A stretch of 64,000 nt of DNA from Kribbella sp. NBC_01245 (lineage in GTDB: Bacteria > Actinomycetota > Actinomycetes > Propionibacteriales > Kribbellaceae), in contig NZ_CP108487.1 of assembly GCF_036226525.1 (NCBI RefSeq), forward strand, positions 5,580,001 through 5,644,000, in the 5' to 3' direction. Of this stretch, positions 1-9,436 are shown in pieces. Positions within the stretch are counted from its first letter, which is position 1. The number at the start of each line of letters is the position of its first letter. Below the pieces are notes generated by a model. The model saw nothing but the letters and a program-made list of their open reading frames with translations, did not search any database and was not told where the DNA came from. The translations under genes and the position numbers were made by a program.

Positions 1-129
1 GAACGCGATCAGCGCGGGCTGCCGATAACTCGCGCGCAACCAACGCCCCGCGACGTACCCGGTGTGGCGGAGCAGACTTCCCGGGCGAGCGCTGATCGCG
101 TCGGCCCGGGCAGCGGTCATGGTGGTCAT
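1..129 (-). CDS. ABC-2 type transporter permease, N-terminal fragment (DrrB-like)
   Basis: The first 43 codons of a minus-strand gene lie at the window edge and continue past base 1. The start ATG (129-127) follows the TGA of the ATP-binding gene after one base, so the two are translationally coupled. The visible residues are a short hydrophilic N-terminus ending in WLRASYRQPALIAF, which is how DrrB-type ABC-2 permeases lead into their first membrane helix. The role as membrane partner of the upstream ATPase is inferred from position; the diagnostic membrane domain is outside the window. Confidence 0.75.
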   Translation of the reverse strand, partial: MTTMTAARADAISARPGSLLRHTGYVAGRWLRASYRQPALIAF

Positions 130-130
130 C

Positions 131-1141
131 TCAGGCGGCCCTTCCCTCATCAGCGGAGTCGACAACAGAGTCGGCCGCGAACGACCGTCCGGTGTAACGC
201 AAATAGACGTCATCGAGCGACGGCCGCGAAATCGTGATCGCGCTGACCCCGATCCCGCGCTCTTCCAGCACACCAAGCACAGCCGGTACGGCGGTCGCAC
301 CCTGCGCCACTCGAGCACGCAACGTCTTGCCCTCGGCAACCACTTCGCCAACGCCGCCAAGTCCCGCGATCAACGCCGACGCGTTGCCATCGGCATCCAT
401 CGACGTCAGTTCGACGTGCACGGAATCCCCGCGCAGTTCGGCTTTCAACGCCTCCGGACTACCCGCGGCCACAACCTTGCCCTGGGCAACGATCGCCAGC
501 TGGTCCGCGAGCCGATCGGCCTCCTCCAAGTAGTGCGTCGTGAGCAGCACGGTCATACCCTCATCGGCCGCGAGCCGTTCCACCTCGGCCCAGAGATCGG
601 CCCGAGCCTCGGGGTCAAGACCAGTGGTCGGCTCGTCTAAAAACAACACTCGTGGGCGATGGACCAGACCGAGTGCGACGTCGAGCTTGCGCTGCATACC
701 GCCCGAGTACGTCCGCACCTGGCGACCGGCGGCCGCGGTCAGACCGAATCGCCCGAGCAATTCCGAGGCTCGCCGTACCGCCTCGGTTTTCGACAAACCG
801 TAGATACGCCCGCCCAGGACGAGATTTTCCAGGCCGGTGGCCATCGGGTCGGCGCTGGACTGTTGCGGGACGTACCCGATGGCGAGCCGGACCGCGCGCT
901 GGTCTTTGACCACGTCGAACCCGGCCACCCGCGCCGTACCGGAATCGGCCCGGGACAAGGTGGTGAGGATCTTCACGGTGGTGGACTTGCCGGCGCCGTT
1001 CGGGCCGAGCAGACCGAGAACGGCGCCCTCGGCAACCTCGAAACTGAGGCCGTCGAGCGCCCGCACGCGGGACTTGTTCCGGCCGGAGCCGGGATAGGTC
1101 TTGGTCAGGTCGACTGCTGTGATGCCGCTGGATGCGGACAT
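131..1141 (-). CDS. DrrA-type ABC transporter ATP-binding protein
   Basis: This 336-residue ATPase has Walker A GPNGAGKST at residues 46-54, the signature YSGGMQRK, Walker B VLFLDEPTTGLD and a switch histidine in LLTTHYLEEADR. The length and a roughly 100-residue C-terminal extension fit the daunorubicin-resistance (DrrA) subfamily, which powers export of drugs or lipids through an ABC-2 permease. The start is supported by GGAG a few bases upstream. The permease follows directly and a PadR regulator precedes on the same strand, suggesting substrate-induced efflux. The substrate cannot be read from the sequence. Confidence 0.93.
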   Translation of the reverse strand: MSASSGITAVDLTKTYPGSGRNKSRVRALDGLSFEVAEGAVLGLLGPNGAGKSTTVKILTTLSRADSGTARVAGFDVVKDQRAVRLAIGYVPQQSSADPMATGLENLVLGGRIYGLSKTEAVRRASELLGRFGLTAAAGRQVRTYSGGMQRKLDVALGLVHRPRVLFLDEPTTGLDPEARADLWAEVERLAADEGMTVLLTTHYLEEADRLADQLAIVAQGKVVAAGSPEALKAELRGDSVHVELTSMDADGNASALIAGLGGVGEVVAEGKTLRARVAQGATAVPAVLGVLEERGIGVSAITISRPSLDDVYLRYTGRSFAADSVVDSADEGRAA

Positions 1142-1291
1142 GCCAACTCCTTCGATAGGGAAGGAGCCGGGCCGACCGTGGCTATCCTGATGAGTGCGCC
1201 TTGGGTGCAGGTGTCACCACGGTGGGACCGACTCGAGGAACTGCGGCCCTTGGCCGGGTGTTGCCGCACCCAGGCCAGGGGCCGTGCTACG

Positions 1292-1993
1292 TCATTGCGT
1301 TTGGTCGGGCAGATTCCGAAGCCAGGCCACGTCCTCCTCGTCCAAGTACTTTTCCGGGTGTGCGAACAGCTCGCCGGGGGCGACACCCTGGTCCCGCATC
1401 ACCTCGTGGCCGTGCCGCCAGAACGCACCGCCCTCGAGCTTGTCGGTCCGGATCTCCTCCGCCAGCTGTTCGACGTACGCCACCTCGGCCTTGAGCATCG
1501 CCAGCCGGAACTCGGATTCGACCCAGAACAGGCGCGGCAGACTCTTCAGCTGCGGCGAGACGTGCACAGCCTCGAGCCGATCGACCTCGGCCTGCAGCGC
1601 CTGCCGGCGTTGATCGAGCAACTCGACCGTGCGATCGGGCGACAAGGCCGGCATGTACGCGAGGCCGGCCTCGAGTTGGCTGAAGTCCCGACTCGGCTCA
1701 CCGATGAACTCGCTCAGCCATTCGTCGAACTCCTGCCCACCAGCGGCGGTGAGCGCGTACACGGTTCGTTCTGGGCGATTCCCCTCCCGAACCGTCTCGA
1801 CGGCCTCGATCAGCCCATGTTTCTGCAGAGCCGCGACCACGGAGTAGAGCGAGCCGTAGTTCAGCTTGATGCTCTGGTCCTTGCCGCGGGTCTTGAGCAT
1901 CGTCGAGATCTCATACGGATGCATGGGCCGCTCGCTCAGGGACCCGAGCACGGCGAATGCCAGTGGATTCGCCACCTTGCGCTTGGCCATCAT
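1292..1993 (-). CDS. PadR family transcriptional regulator
   Basis: A 233-residue PadR-type repressor with an N-terminal winged helix (residues about 8-85, with the motif MHPYEISTML) and a C-terminal helical dimerisation region about 100-200. It lies upstream of, and in line with, the DrrAB-like exporter. This is the usual arrangement in which PadR represses its own operon until a toxic compound binds. Two adjacent ATGs (1993 and 1990) can serve as start; a GAGGAG sits better spaced for the second. A palindromic operator lies just upstream at 2014-2039. The 150 bases between this gene and the ATPase contain no gene. Confidence 0.9.
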   Translation of the reverse strand: MMAKRKVANPLAFAVLGSLSERPMHPYEISTMLKTRGKDQSIKLNYGSLYSVVAALQKHGLIEAVETVREGNRPERTVYALTAAGGQEFDEWLSEFIGEPSRDFSQLEAGLAYMPALSPDRTVELLDQRRQALQAEVDRLEAVHVSPQLKSLPRLFWVESEFRLAMLKAEVAYVEQLAEEIRTDKLEGGAFWRHGHEVMRDQGVAPGELFAHPEKYLDEEDVAWLRNLPDQTQ

Positions 1994-2013
1994 CCGCTCC
2001 TCGAACTCGATTA

Positions 2014-2039
2014 CTCTATATCGAGTATTCGATCTAGAG
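2014..2039. promoter_or_regulatory. Palindromic operator upstream of the padR-like gene
   Basis: An 11-4-11 inverted repeat with one mismatch: CTCTATATCGA, spacer GTAT, TCGATCTAGAG. It is AT-richer than its surroundings and ends about 20 bases before the PadR start, so it is a likely autoregulatory site. Confidence 0.7.
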
Positions 2040-2140
2040 CATCACCTGTCAAGTGCCTCGGGACGAACCGTTGACAACGTCGGACATCGCATGACACGGT
2101 GCGACAGCCCTGTCACCGCGCGTGCAAACGGAGGCCCGCC

Positions 2141-5100
2141 ATGCCCCGATCGCCCCGCCTGGCCGCCACTCTGGCAGCCGTCGCCATCCTCGCCACCAGC
2201 CTGCAGGCAATCCCCGCAACAGCTGCCGCGGTCGTGCCGGCTGATCTCACCGCACTGGTGAATCCGTTCGTCGGCACGAAGAACTTCGGCAACACCTTCC
2301 CGGGAGCGTCAGCGCCGTTCGGCATGGCGCAGGTCAGTCCCGACACGGGCGGCCAAGGCGGGTACGACTACAGCCGGAACACCTTGTACGGGTTCAGCCA
2401 GACCCATTTGTCCGGCGTGGGCTGCGAGGTGATGGGCGAGCTCCCGGTGATGCCGACCAGCGGCGCGATCGGCTCGGTCCGGCACGACCAGTACGGCTCG
2501 GTCTTCAGCCACGCGCGCGAATCCGCGAAGCCCGGGCTCTACCAGGTCCACCTCGACCGGTACGGCGTCGATGTCGCGCTCACCGCCACGGCCCGCACCG
2601 GCTGGCAGCGGTACACGTTCGACCCAGCGCAGCCGGCGAACGTGCTGTTCAACACCGGGAAGGCTCAGCAGCGAGTCTTCTCGTCGGAGCTGAGCATCGT
2701 CGGCGATCGCCGGGTCGAAGGGCGGATCAACGCGGGCAACTTCTGCGCGGGCGTCGACCGGCACACGCTCTATTTCAGCGCGGAGTTCGACCGGCCGTTC
2801 GCGTCGTTCGGCACCTGGAAGGGTGACGTCAAGACGCCTGGCAGTCGCGAATCGGCGAACACCGGCGGCAACGGTGGTTGGGTCAGCTTCGATCCGGCGT
2901 CCGACCGGGATGTGGTGCTCAAGGTCGGCCTGTCGTACACGGGTGTCGCCGGGGCGCGGGCCAACCTGGTCGCCGAAACGGGCGACGCGTTCGATTTCGA
3001 CGCCACCCAGCGCAAGCTCACCGCCGAGTGGAACGAGATGCTGCATCGCATCGAGGTGGCCGGCGGTACGGCGGATCGGCAGACGGCGTTCTACACCGCG
3101 CTCTACCACTCGGTCATGCATCCGAACGTGGCAAGTGATGTCGACGGCAACTATCGCGGCTTCGACGGAACGGTGCGCAAGGCAACGGATTACACGCCGT
3201 ACCAGAATTTCTCCTTGTGGGACACGTATCGCCCGCAGAACCAACTGGTCGAGCTGCTCGCGCCGAAGGTTGCCCGCGACACCCATCTGTCTGTACTCGC
3301 CCACGGCCGCGAAGGCGGTTGGCTGCCGCGATGGTCCCTGGCGAACTCCGAGACGAACATCATGACCGGCGATCCCGTCACGCCGTTCCTCGTCGAGGGC
3401 TGGTCGAAGGGCCTGCTGAAGGGATACGAGCAGGAGGCATACGACCTGCTCCGGAAGAACGCGACCGCCGTACCGCCCGTCGAACTGCCGCACAACGGTC
3501 GCGCCGGCGCGGCGTACTACGGTCAGGTCGGGTACGTGCCGTTCCCGCTCGACAAGGCGCGCGACTGCTTGCACAAGGGTGGCGACAACGACTGCTCGCA
3601 CGGCGGTTCGGCGACCCTGGAGTACGCCGCGGCCGATGGCAGTCTGGCGTTGATGGCTCGCGCCCTGGGGAAGAAGGCCGACGCGCGGATGTTCGCGGCT
3701 CGCGCGCAGGCTTATCGGAACATCTGGGACTCGGGGATCGGGCATTTCCGGCCGCGCACGAAGGCCGGCGTTTGGCTCAGCCCGTACGACCCGCTAGACG
3801 GGTCGCATGCGTTCCACGAGGGTGGTGCGTACCAGTACCAATGGCTCGTGCCGCAGGATCCGGCTGGGTTGGTGGACTTGATGGGTGGACGCCGCGCGGC
3901 GGAGAAGCGGCTCGACGACTTCTTCGTTTACGACAAGCTGCTCACGGATCCGGCGGGGACGGCGCGAACCGACTGGGTGCAAGGGCCGTTCGAGTACTAC
4001 GGCAAGGCGACGTACAACCCGAACAACGAGCCGGATCTGCTCGCGCCGTACATGTACGCGTGGACCGGCGCTCCGCATAAGACGTCGACCGTGGTGCGCG
4101 CGGCGATGACGTTGTTCACCAATGGGCCGGACGGCATGACCGGGAACGACGATCTCGGCACGATGTCCGCGTGGTACGTCTTCAGCTCGATCGGGTTGTA
4201 TCCGACGATGAGTGGCGGCAACTTCTTTACCGTGACCACTCCGCAGTTCGAGAGTGTGCGGCTGCAGGTAGGGGCCTATGGCAAGCAAGGTGGCGTGTTG
4301 TCGATCGTTGCTCCTGGCACCGATGATGCGCGGCGATACATCACGTCCGCGCGGATCGACGGGATGCCCTGGAACAAGCCTTGGTTCTCGTGGGATCAGC
4401 TGCAGCGTGGCGCTTCCATCCGGTATGGCGTATCAGATCAACCGGGCTCATGGGGTACGGCGCGGTGGGCCGAGCCGCCTTCGGTTGCGTCCGGCAACGG
4501 CGTGCCTAGGTCGACGGTGGACGCCGCCTTCAGTCCGGGCGAGGTGGTGATGCCCGCTAAGGATGTCGCGCAAAAGGTTGACTTCTCGGCGGAGATCCTC
4601 GTGCAGGACGACCGGCGACGTACGGTGTCTATCCGTACTTCCGGACCGACTGGCTGGTCGGTCGAGCCCGTGGAGTCGTCGGTGCGGGTTACGTCTGACG
4701 GGCTGCCGGTGCAAAAGACGGTTGCGTTGTCGGTCGGCATCCCGGCTGGGGCGGCGCCGGGGCGTTATCCGATCAACGCGGTGATTTCGTCGGAAGGCCT
4801 TGCGGATAAGACGATTCAGGCCGTGGTGATGATTCGTCAGGCCCGTTGTGCGGCGTCGACTGCTACGTCATGTGCGATTGATCTGGCGGAGTATTACGAC
4901 CATGACGGGACGGCCACGGTCGCCGAGAACGCGTCGGGTGATTTCGATGGCGGCGGCTGGAGCTACGACGCGGCCCTCTTGCCGCCGACGGGCGCGGTCG
5001 AGCTGGGTGGTACGACGTACTTCGCGCCGGACGCCACGGGCACCGCGAAGAACTTCGTGGAGACGACTGGCGAGTCGATCCTCATTCCCGCGGGCGCGTT

Positions 5101-5482
5101 CAACGAGCTGCGGATCGCTGGTGCGGCGCACAACGGCACGGTAACCGGGGATGTGCTGATCACGTACGACGATGGGAGTACGTCGACGGCACCGCTGGTG
5201 CTGACGGACTGGGCGGGCTCGCCTGCCGCTGGGAATACCGTTGCCCTACGCAACGAGCACCGGATCCAGCGCGGGGTGGGCGTGGTCGGGCCGCCGGTGA
5301 ACATCTTCGAGGCCCGCTTGCCGTTGACTCCGGGCAAACGCGCCCAATCCATCACCCTGCCAGGCGATTCCCGCCAGGAGCTGTACGCCATCACCGCGAC
5401 CACCACGCAGGCCGCAGCGCTACGCGTCAACCCGATCCCGTCCGACATCCCGACATCCCCTGCCGTCGTACCGTCGTCCTAG
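2141..5482 (+). CDS. Secreted GH92 family alpha-mannosidase with NEW3-like domain
   Basis: A 1113-residue exported hydrolase. The start ATG at 2141 follows GGAGG and gives a classic signal peptide ending near ATAAA; an upstream in-frame start would bury it. The mature protein begins with the GH92 sandwich domain (NPFVGTKNFGN) and continues into the catalytic barrel with WDTYR at residues 360-364 and GNDDLGTMSAWYVFSS from residue 668, both GH92 hallmarks. Family members are Ca2+-dependent exo-alpha-mannosidases, mostly alpha-1,2, acting on N-glycans or fungal mannan. Residues about 790-900 look like an NPCBM-associated NEW3 domain, followed by a beta-rich module of about 200 residues, probably carbohydrate binding. 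Linkage specificity is not readable. Confidence 0.92.
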   Translation: MPRSPRLAATLAAVAILATSLQAIPATAAAVVPADLTALVNPFVGTKNFGNTFPGASAPFGMAQVSPDTGGQGGYDYSRNTLYGFSQTHLSGVGCEVMGELPVMPTSGAIGSVRHDQYGSVFSHARESAKPGLYQVHLDRYGVDVALTATARTGWQRYTFDPAQPANVLFNTGKAQQRVFSSELSIVGDRRVEGRINAGNFCAGVDRHTLYFSAEFDRPFASFGTWKGDVKTPGSRESANTGGNGGWVSFDPASDRDVVLKVGLSYTGVAGARANLVAETGDAFDFDATQRKLTAEWNEMLHRIEVAGGTADRQTAFYTALYHSVMHPNVASDVDGNYRGFDGTVRKATDYTPYQNFSLWDTYRPQNQLVELLAPKVARDTHLSVLAHGREGGWLPRWSLANSETNIMTGDPVTPFLVEGWSKGLLKGYEQEAYDLLRKNATAVPPVELPHNGRAGAAYYGQVGYVPFPLDKARDCLHKGGDNDCSHGGSATLEYAAADGSLALMARALGKKADARMFAARAQAYRNIWDSGIGHFRPRTKAGVWLSPYDPLDGSHAFHEGGAYQYQWLVPQDPAGLVDLMGGRRAAEKRLDDFFVYDKLLTDPAGTARTDWVQGPFEYYGKATYNPNNEPDLLAPYMYAWTGAPHKTSTVVRAAMTLFTNGPDGMTGNDDLGTMSAWYVFSSIGLYPTMSGGNFFTVTTPQFESVRLQVGAYGKQGGVLSIVAPGTDDARRYITSARIDGMPWNKPWFSWDQLQRGASIRYGVSDQPGSWGTARWAEPPSVASGNGVPRSTVDAAFSPGEVVMPAKDVAQKVDFSAEILVQDDRRRTVSIRTSGPTGWSVEPVESSVRVTSDGLPVQKTVALSVGIPAGAAPGRYPINAVISSEGLADKTIQAVVMIRQARCAASTATSCAIDLAEYYDHDGTATVAENASGDFDGGGWSYDAALLPPTGAVELGGTTYFAPDATGTAKNFVETTGESILIPAGAFNELRIAGAAHNGTVTGDVLITYDDGSTSTAPLVLTDWAGSPAAGNTVALRNEHRIQRGVGVVGPPVNIFEARLPLTPGKRAQSITLPGDSRQELYAITATTTQAAALRVNPIPSDIPTSPAVVPSS

Positions 5483-5490
5483 CCAACTCA

Positions 5491-5569
5491 TGCCGCGAGT
5501 GGTCACATCTGGTCCGCGCGGACGTCGGCAGAAGTCGGCGTTGGGGACCAGATGTGACCACTCGCGGCA
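5491..5569. repeat. 25-bp perfect inverted repeat (CCACTCG family, copy A1)
   Basis: The arms at 5491-5515 and 5545-5569 are perfect 25-bp reverse complements around a 29-base loop. The right arm contains GATGTGACCACTCGCGG. It lies between the convergent mannosidase and adenosine deaminase genes, so it could act as a bidirectional terminator, but the arms are much longer than needed and the same words recur at 13487-13793. Confidence 0.9.
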
Positions 5570-5608
5570 GGAACCAGATGCGCTGTCGTCCGCGGCCTGC
5601 CAACGGCG

Positions 5609-6706
5609 TCAGCTGAGGGCGTTGGCGTACCAGGGTTTGATCGTGTTGTTGATGATGGCGAGGCGTTCCTCGAACGGCAGGAAGGCGCTCTTCATCGCAT
5701 TGATGGTGAACCAGCGGATATCGGCCAGCCCATAGTCGAATGCCTCGGCCAGCAAGGCGAATTCGCGAGTCAAACTGGTGCCGCTCATCAGCCGGTTGTC
5801 CGTGTTGACCGTGACGCGGAACTTCAGCGCCGCGAGCAGCCCGATCGGGTGATGCGCGATCGAATCGGCGGCCCCGGTCTGAAGGTTGGAACTCGGGCAC
5901 ATCTCCAGCGGGATACGGCTATCCCGCACGTACGCCGCCAGCCGGCCCAGCTCGACCTTGTCCAGATCGATCGCGGCGAGCTCCAGCGCGGCGTTATCGG
6001 CGCCAGTGATGTCGTCGATGATCCGAACGCCATGACCCAGACGATCCGCACCACACCACTGGATCGCCTGCCAGATCGACGGCAACCCGAAGGCCTCACC
6101 AGCGTGAATGGTGAAATGCGCGTTCTCCCGCTGCAGGTACTCGAACGCGTCCAGGTGCCGGGTGGGAGGAAAACCCGCCTCCGCGCCCGCGATGTCGAAC
6201 CCGGCAACTCCCGCGTCGCGATACGCGATGGCTAGCTCCGCGATCTCCATCGAACGCGCCTGATGCCGCATCGCCGTCAGCAATTGCCGTACGACGATCT
6301 TGTCGCCGGCGAGCGCTTCACCCTGCTCGAAGCCTTCGCGAACTGCGTCGACCACCTGCTCAAGGGTCAACCCGCCATTGAGGTGTTGCTCCGGCGCGTA
6401 CCGGATCTCGGCGTACACGACGCCGTCAGCCGCGAGATCCTGGACGCATTCGCTCGCGACCCGGGTGATCGCGGCGGCGTTCTGCATCACCGCGACGGTG
6501 TGGTCGAACGTCTCCAGGTACCGCTCGAGCGAGCCCGAGTCGGCCGACTCGGTGAACCAGGCACCGAGCTCCTCCGCGTCCGACCTCGGCAGGGTGTGGC
6601 CGATATCTGACGCCAGTTCCGCGATCGTCTCCGGCCGCAGCCCACCGTCCAGGTGGTCGTGCAGCAATACCTTTGGCGCGGCGAGCAATTGGTCCCGACT
6701 GATCAT
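5609..6706 (-). CDS. add: Adenosine deaminase
   Basis: This 365-residue enzyme deaminates adenosine to inosine in purine salvage. Metal ligands H16 and H18 sit in [17 protein letters not shown] carries the third histidine and the catalytic glutamate, ADRLGHG follows, and NTDN contributes the metal-binding aspartate. The length is normal for the family. The start ATG at 6706 leads directly into the conserved N-terminus. The gene is convergent with the mannosidase, with the A1 palindrome between the two stop codons, and appears monocistronic. Confidence 0.95.
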   Translation of the reverse strand: MISRDQLLAAPKVLLHDHLDGGLRPETIAELASDIGHTLPRSDAEELGAWFTESADSGSLERYLETFDHTVAVMQNAAAITRVASECVQDLAADGVVYAEIRYAPEQHLNGGLTLEQVVDAVREGFEQGEALAGDKIVVRQLLTAMRHQARSMEIAELAIAYRDAGVAGFDIAGAEAGFPPTRHLDAFEYLQRENAHFTIHAGEAFGLPSIWQAIQWCGADRLGHGVRIIDDITGADNAALELAAIDLDKVELGRLAAYVRDSRIPLEMCPSSNLQTGAADSIAHHPIGLLAALKFRVTVNTDNRLMSGTSLTREFALLAEAFDYGLADIRWFTINAMKSAFLPFEERLAIINNTIKPWYANALS

Positions 6707-6849
6707 CCCCCCATCCTGACAGGCCCTGCCCTCGGTTCTCCATCAGCTCCCGCCCGGTCACGCGGTGTGGGGACGGCGGGTGCGCGGGGTTATTCGGGTG
6801 CGCGTGACCTGCGGCATCCGCATGATGAGGGCCGAACCCTGAGCCGGAG

Positions 6850-7242
6850 GTGCCCGTGGAATTTGTGCCCCATAACCCAACCGAAGGCGTATATCCCGCT
6901 AGCGACGACTACGTCCATGCGTTGGAGGTCCGCGGCGCCAGCCGAACGCTGTACGTCGCCGGGACCATGGGCCTCGATCCCGCCGGTGTTGCCGGCAGCG
7001 AGTTGACCGAACAGCTTGAGCTGATCTGGTCCAACCTCCGCGCGATCCTTGCCTCGGCCGATATGACCGTGGACAACATCGTCCGAATCACGAGCTACCT
7101 CCGCGACCCGTCGTACGCCGAAGCCAACGCCGCGGCCCGGGTGGCCGCCCTCGGCGATCGCGTCGTCCCCACCACCGCGATCGTCGCCCAAACCCTCGTC
7201 GACAATTGGCTAGTGGAACTGGAAGTCATCGCCGCCGCCTGA
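6850..7242 (+). CDS. RidA/YjgF-family protein lacking the usual arginine
   Basis: About 130 residues, the usual single-domain Rid length, with family elements LYVAGTMGLDP near the N-terminus and WLVELEVIAA at the end. RidA proper hydrolyses reactive 2-aminoacrylate-type imines using an arginine shortly before the last strand. Here that stretch reads VVPTTAIVAQTL with no arginine, so this is probably another Rid subgroup with an untested substrate. The start is GTG at 6850, or GTG at 6856 which is better placed behind GGAGG. The gene stands alone between add and the oxidoreductase. Confidence 0.85.
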   Translation: MPVEFVPHNPTEGVYPASDDYVHALEVRGASRTLYVAGTMGLDPAGVAGSELTEQLELIWSNLRAILASADMTVDNIVRITSYLRDPSYAEANAAARVAALGDRVVPTTAIVAQTLVDNWLVELEVIAAA

Positions 7243-7260
7243 CCATTCGCTGGTTGCGGG

Positions 7261-7728
7261 TCAGGCGGGGTCGACGCGGAAGACGGGGAAGCCGGGGGCC
7301 ACCTCGAGGAGGCGGGAGTCGGGGGAGTCGGCGTTGACGTCATCGCCGAAGAACGCGCCGACCTCCCACGCCCACTTCTTCAGATAGCGGCGGAGGATCT
7401 CCGGCTTCTCCGCGTCGGCCAGCTCAACCCCACGGAAGACCTGCGTCTTCCGCCCGATCGCCAACTTGGCCTCGGCGTTGACGCGCAGGTTCTTCACCCA
7501 CTGGGTATGACCGCGCGGCGCGACCAGGTACTGCACGCCGTCCACGACCAGCAGGTTCACCGGAACCGACCGCCACTCACCGGACTTCCGTCCCTGGACC
7601 GACAGCACCCGGCTGCCCTGCAGGCTGATCCCGAGTTTCGCCAGGCCGGCGACCACGCCGTTCAGCATCCGGCCGCTCCAGCCCATGCCCTTGGTGACGT
7701 AGCGCTTGCTGTCGTAGCTCTGCTCCAT
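7261..7728 (-). CDS. Nitroreductase/deazaflavin (F420)-dependent oxidoreductase family protein
   Basis: A 155-residue protein of the DDN-like split-barrel family. Hallmarks are GWSGRMLNGVVAGLAKLGI, RVLSVQGRKSGEWRSVPVNLL and YLVAPRGHTQWVKNLR. Family members bind F420 or related cofactors and reduce varied substrates. The start ATG at 7728 was chosen because the longer frame to 7827 crosses the palindromic operator region. It is transcribed divergently from a TetR gene with shared operators between them, so that regulator probably controls it. Confidence 0.88.
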   Translation of the reverse strand: MEQSYDSKRYVTKGMGWSGRMLNGVVAGLAKLGISLQGSRVLSVQGRKSGEWRSVPVNLLVVDGVQYLVAPRGHTQWVKNLRVNAEAKLAIGRKTQVFRGVELADAEKPEILRRYLKKWAWEVGAFFGDDVNADSPDSRLLEVAPGFPVFRVDPA

Positions 7729-7785
7729 GGCGGTTCTCCTCTGTTGCGGTCTGTTACGGCGGCGAGTAAGTGCGGTGCTCTGAAA

Positions 7786-7852
7786 CGAGAGCACCGCTCT
7801 CGGTTTCACCAGTGAACACGAGATCACCGATCCAAGTCAAGAGCAATGCTCT
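7786..7852. promoter_or_regulatory. Paired TetR operators in a divergent promoter region
   Basis: Two perfect palindromes share the half-site GAGAGC/AGAGCA: a 7-3-7 site at 7786-7802 (CGAGAGC, ACC, GCTCTCG) and a 6-1-6 site at 7840-7852 (AGAGCA, A, TGCTCT). A further half-site TTGCTCTCGG follows from 7865. They lie between the oxidoreductase and the TetR gene. Confidence 0.8.
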
Positions 7853-7893
7853 CGTTTGTGGTCATTGCTCTCGGAAGCTGGCAGACTGCTCGC

Positions 7894-8598
7894 ATGAGTG
7901 CACCAAGAACCGCACGGGACCGAGCCCGGGCCGAGCTGACCCACGAGATCAAAGAGGCCGCCCGGCAGCAGCTCATCACCGGCGGCGCCGAGCAACTCTC
8001 GCTCCGCGCGGTAGCCCGCGAGCTAGGCATGGTGTCGTCCGCTCTCTACCGGTACTTCCCCAGCCGGGACGAGCTCCTCACCGCCTTGATCATCGACGCG
8101 TACGAGGCCCTGGGCGAGATCGCCGAACAAGCCGCCGCCACCGGCAACCCCCGCAACTACCGTGCCCGCTGGAGATCGGTCTACCGAGCCATCCGCGACT
8201 GGTCCGTCGAGAACCCGCAGGAATACGCCCTCATTTACGGCTCCCCGGTCGCCGGCTACCACGCCCCCGAGAGCACCGTCGGCCCAGCCGCGCGAATCCC
8301 GCTCGCCCTGATCGGACTACTCCGCGAGGCCCATTCCGCCGGCCGCCTCAACACGTCGCACGGCCCGGTCCTGATGACCCCCGCCCTCCGCAAACAACTC
8401 CAAGCCGTTGCCGACGTCAACGCCCCCGGCCTACCAGTCGAGGTCCTGAGCCGACTCGTCATCGCCTGGACCCAACTCTTCGGCATGATCAGCTTCGAAC
8501 TCTTCGGCCACCTCAAAGGCAGCGTCGACCCCACCCGCCCCTTCTTCGACTTCGCCACCGACCAAATGGCCGACTACCTAGGCCTCGAAACCCCTTGA
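7894..8598 (+). CDS. TetR/AcrR family transcriptional regulator
   Basis: A 234-residue regulator with a TetR helix-turn-helix at residues about 15-65 (LSLRAVARELGMVSSALYRYF) and a C-terminal ligand domain of the WHG type (GSPVAGYHAP). The ATG at 7894 is preferred over an upstream in-frame codon because it starts just before the DNA-binding domain. It faces the deazaflavin oxidoreductase across an intergenic region with at least two GAGAGC palindromes, so it probably represses both itself and that gene. Confidence 0.92.
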   Translation: MSAPRTARDRARAELTHEIKEAARQQLITGGAEQLSLRAVARELGMVSSALYRYFPSRDELLTALIIDAYEALGEIAEQAAATGNPRNYRARWRSVYRAIRDWSVENPQEYALIYGSPVAGYHAPESTVGPAARIPLALIGLLREAHSAGRLNTSHGPVLMTPALRKQLQAVADVNAPGLPVEVLSRLVIAWTQLFGMISFELFGHLKGSVDPTRPFFDFATDQMADYLGLETP

Positions 8599-8637
8599 CC
8601 CCCAGCCCAGACGTACCGGTTTTCAAGACCGGCGCGC

Positions 8638-9339
8638 TTAAGTGCGGAAGGCCTTCGGGAGGGGGAGGTGGAGGGCTCGGTCTAGGCGGTGGAGGTAGGT
8701 GTCGCGGGGGAGGGTGGTGGCGCCGAGGGTGGCGAGGTGGCTGGTCACCCATTGGATGTCGAGGACTCGGTCGGCGGCGTACTCGTCGGTGAGGAGTTCG
8801 ACCAGGCCTGCGACGGCGGCCTTCGAGCCGTCGGTCTGGTGGTGGAACATCGACTCGCCGGCGAACAGCCCGCCGATGGCGACGCCGTACAGGCCGCCGG
8901 CCAGTTCGCCGTCGCGCCAGGCTTCGACGGAATGGACCCAGCCCATTCGGTGCAATTTGGTGTACGCCGCGATGATGTCCGGGTCGATCCAGGAACCAGG
9001 CCGGCGCGGATCCGCACAAGCCCGGATGACCTCGTCGAACGCCGTGTTGACCCGGATCTCGAACGGCTTACGCGCTCGCCGCAAGGACCGCGACGGGCTG
9101 TACCCGGCCACCTCGATCACGCCTCGATCGACCGGCGACCACCACAACAACGGGCCGTCCGAGTCGGGCATCGGGAAGAGCCCGCGCCGGTACGCCGCGA
9201 GGATGGTCCCGGGCTCGAGGTCCGCGCCGGCCGCGACGACATCGCCCGGCCCGGCCACTGCGACCGGCGGGAAGTCCCACACGGAGGCTGGTGGTTCGAC
9301 TGGCACGTCTCCATCCTGACCTACCGTTCGGTCGTTCAA
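8638..9339 (-). CDS. aat: Leucyl/phenylalanyl-tRNA--protein transferase
   Basis: A 233-residue Aat enzyme, which adds Leu or Phe to proteins with N-terminal Arg or Lys and so marks them for ClpS/ClpAP-type degradation. Seen are LAAYRRGLFPMP, LLWWSPVDRGVI, WVHSVEAWRDGELAGGLYG, GESMFHH and DIQWVTSHLATLGA, covering the whole domain at normal length. ATG 9339 is used; a GTG 36 bases downstream is possible. It is convergent with the TetR gene and divergent from the EcsC-family gene. Confidence 0.95.
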   Translation of the reverse strand: MNDRTVGQDGDVPVEPPASVWDFPPVAVAGPGDVVAAGADLEPGTILAAYRRGLFPMPDSDGPLLWWSPVDRGVIEVAGYSPSRSLRRARKPFEIRVNTAFDEVIRACADPRRPGSWIDPDIIAAYTKLHRMGWVHSVEAWRDGELAGGLYGVAIGGLFAGESMFHHQTDGSKAAVAGLVELLTDEYAADRVLDIQWVTSHLATLGATTLPRDTYLHRLDRALHLPLPKAFRT

Positions 9340-9436
9340 TCCACCGGTGGGGGCTCAATCGGGGTTTTGCCCGAGGTGCGCGATCCCCAGAGCCACGTAT
9401 GGTTGACGGGGAGCGTTCAGTCCTGTGAGGAGTGGC

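Noticed and set aside
659-2074. Long plus-strand frame opposite the DrrA and PadR genes
   Set aside because: It is the antisense shadow of two well-supported genes and shows no family motif.
5491-5569. A1 palindrome as a simple rho-independent terminator
   Set aside because: There is no T run on either side and the 25-bp perfect arms recur elsewhere, so it is listed as a repeat; a role in termination stays possible.
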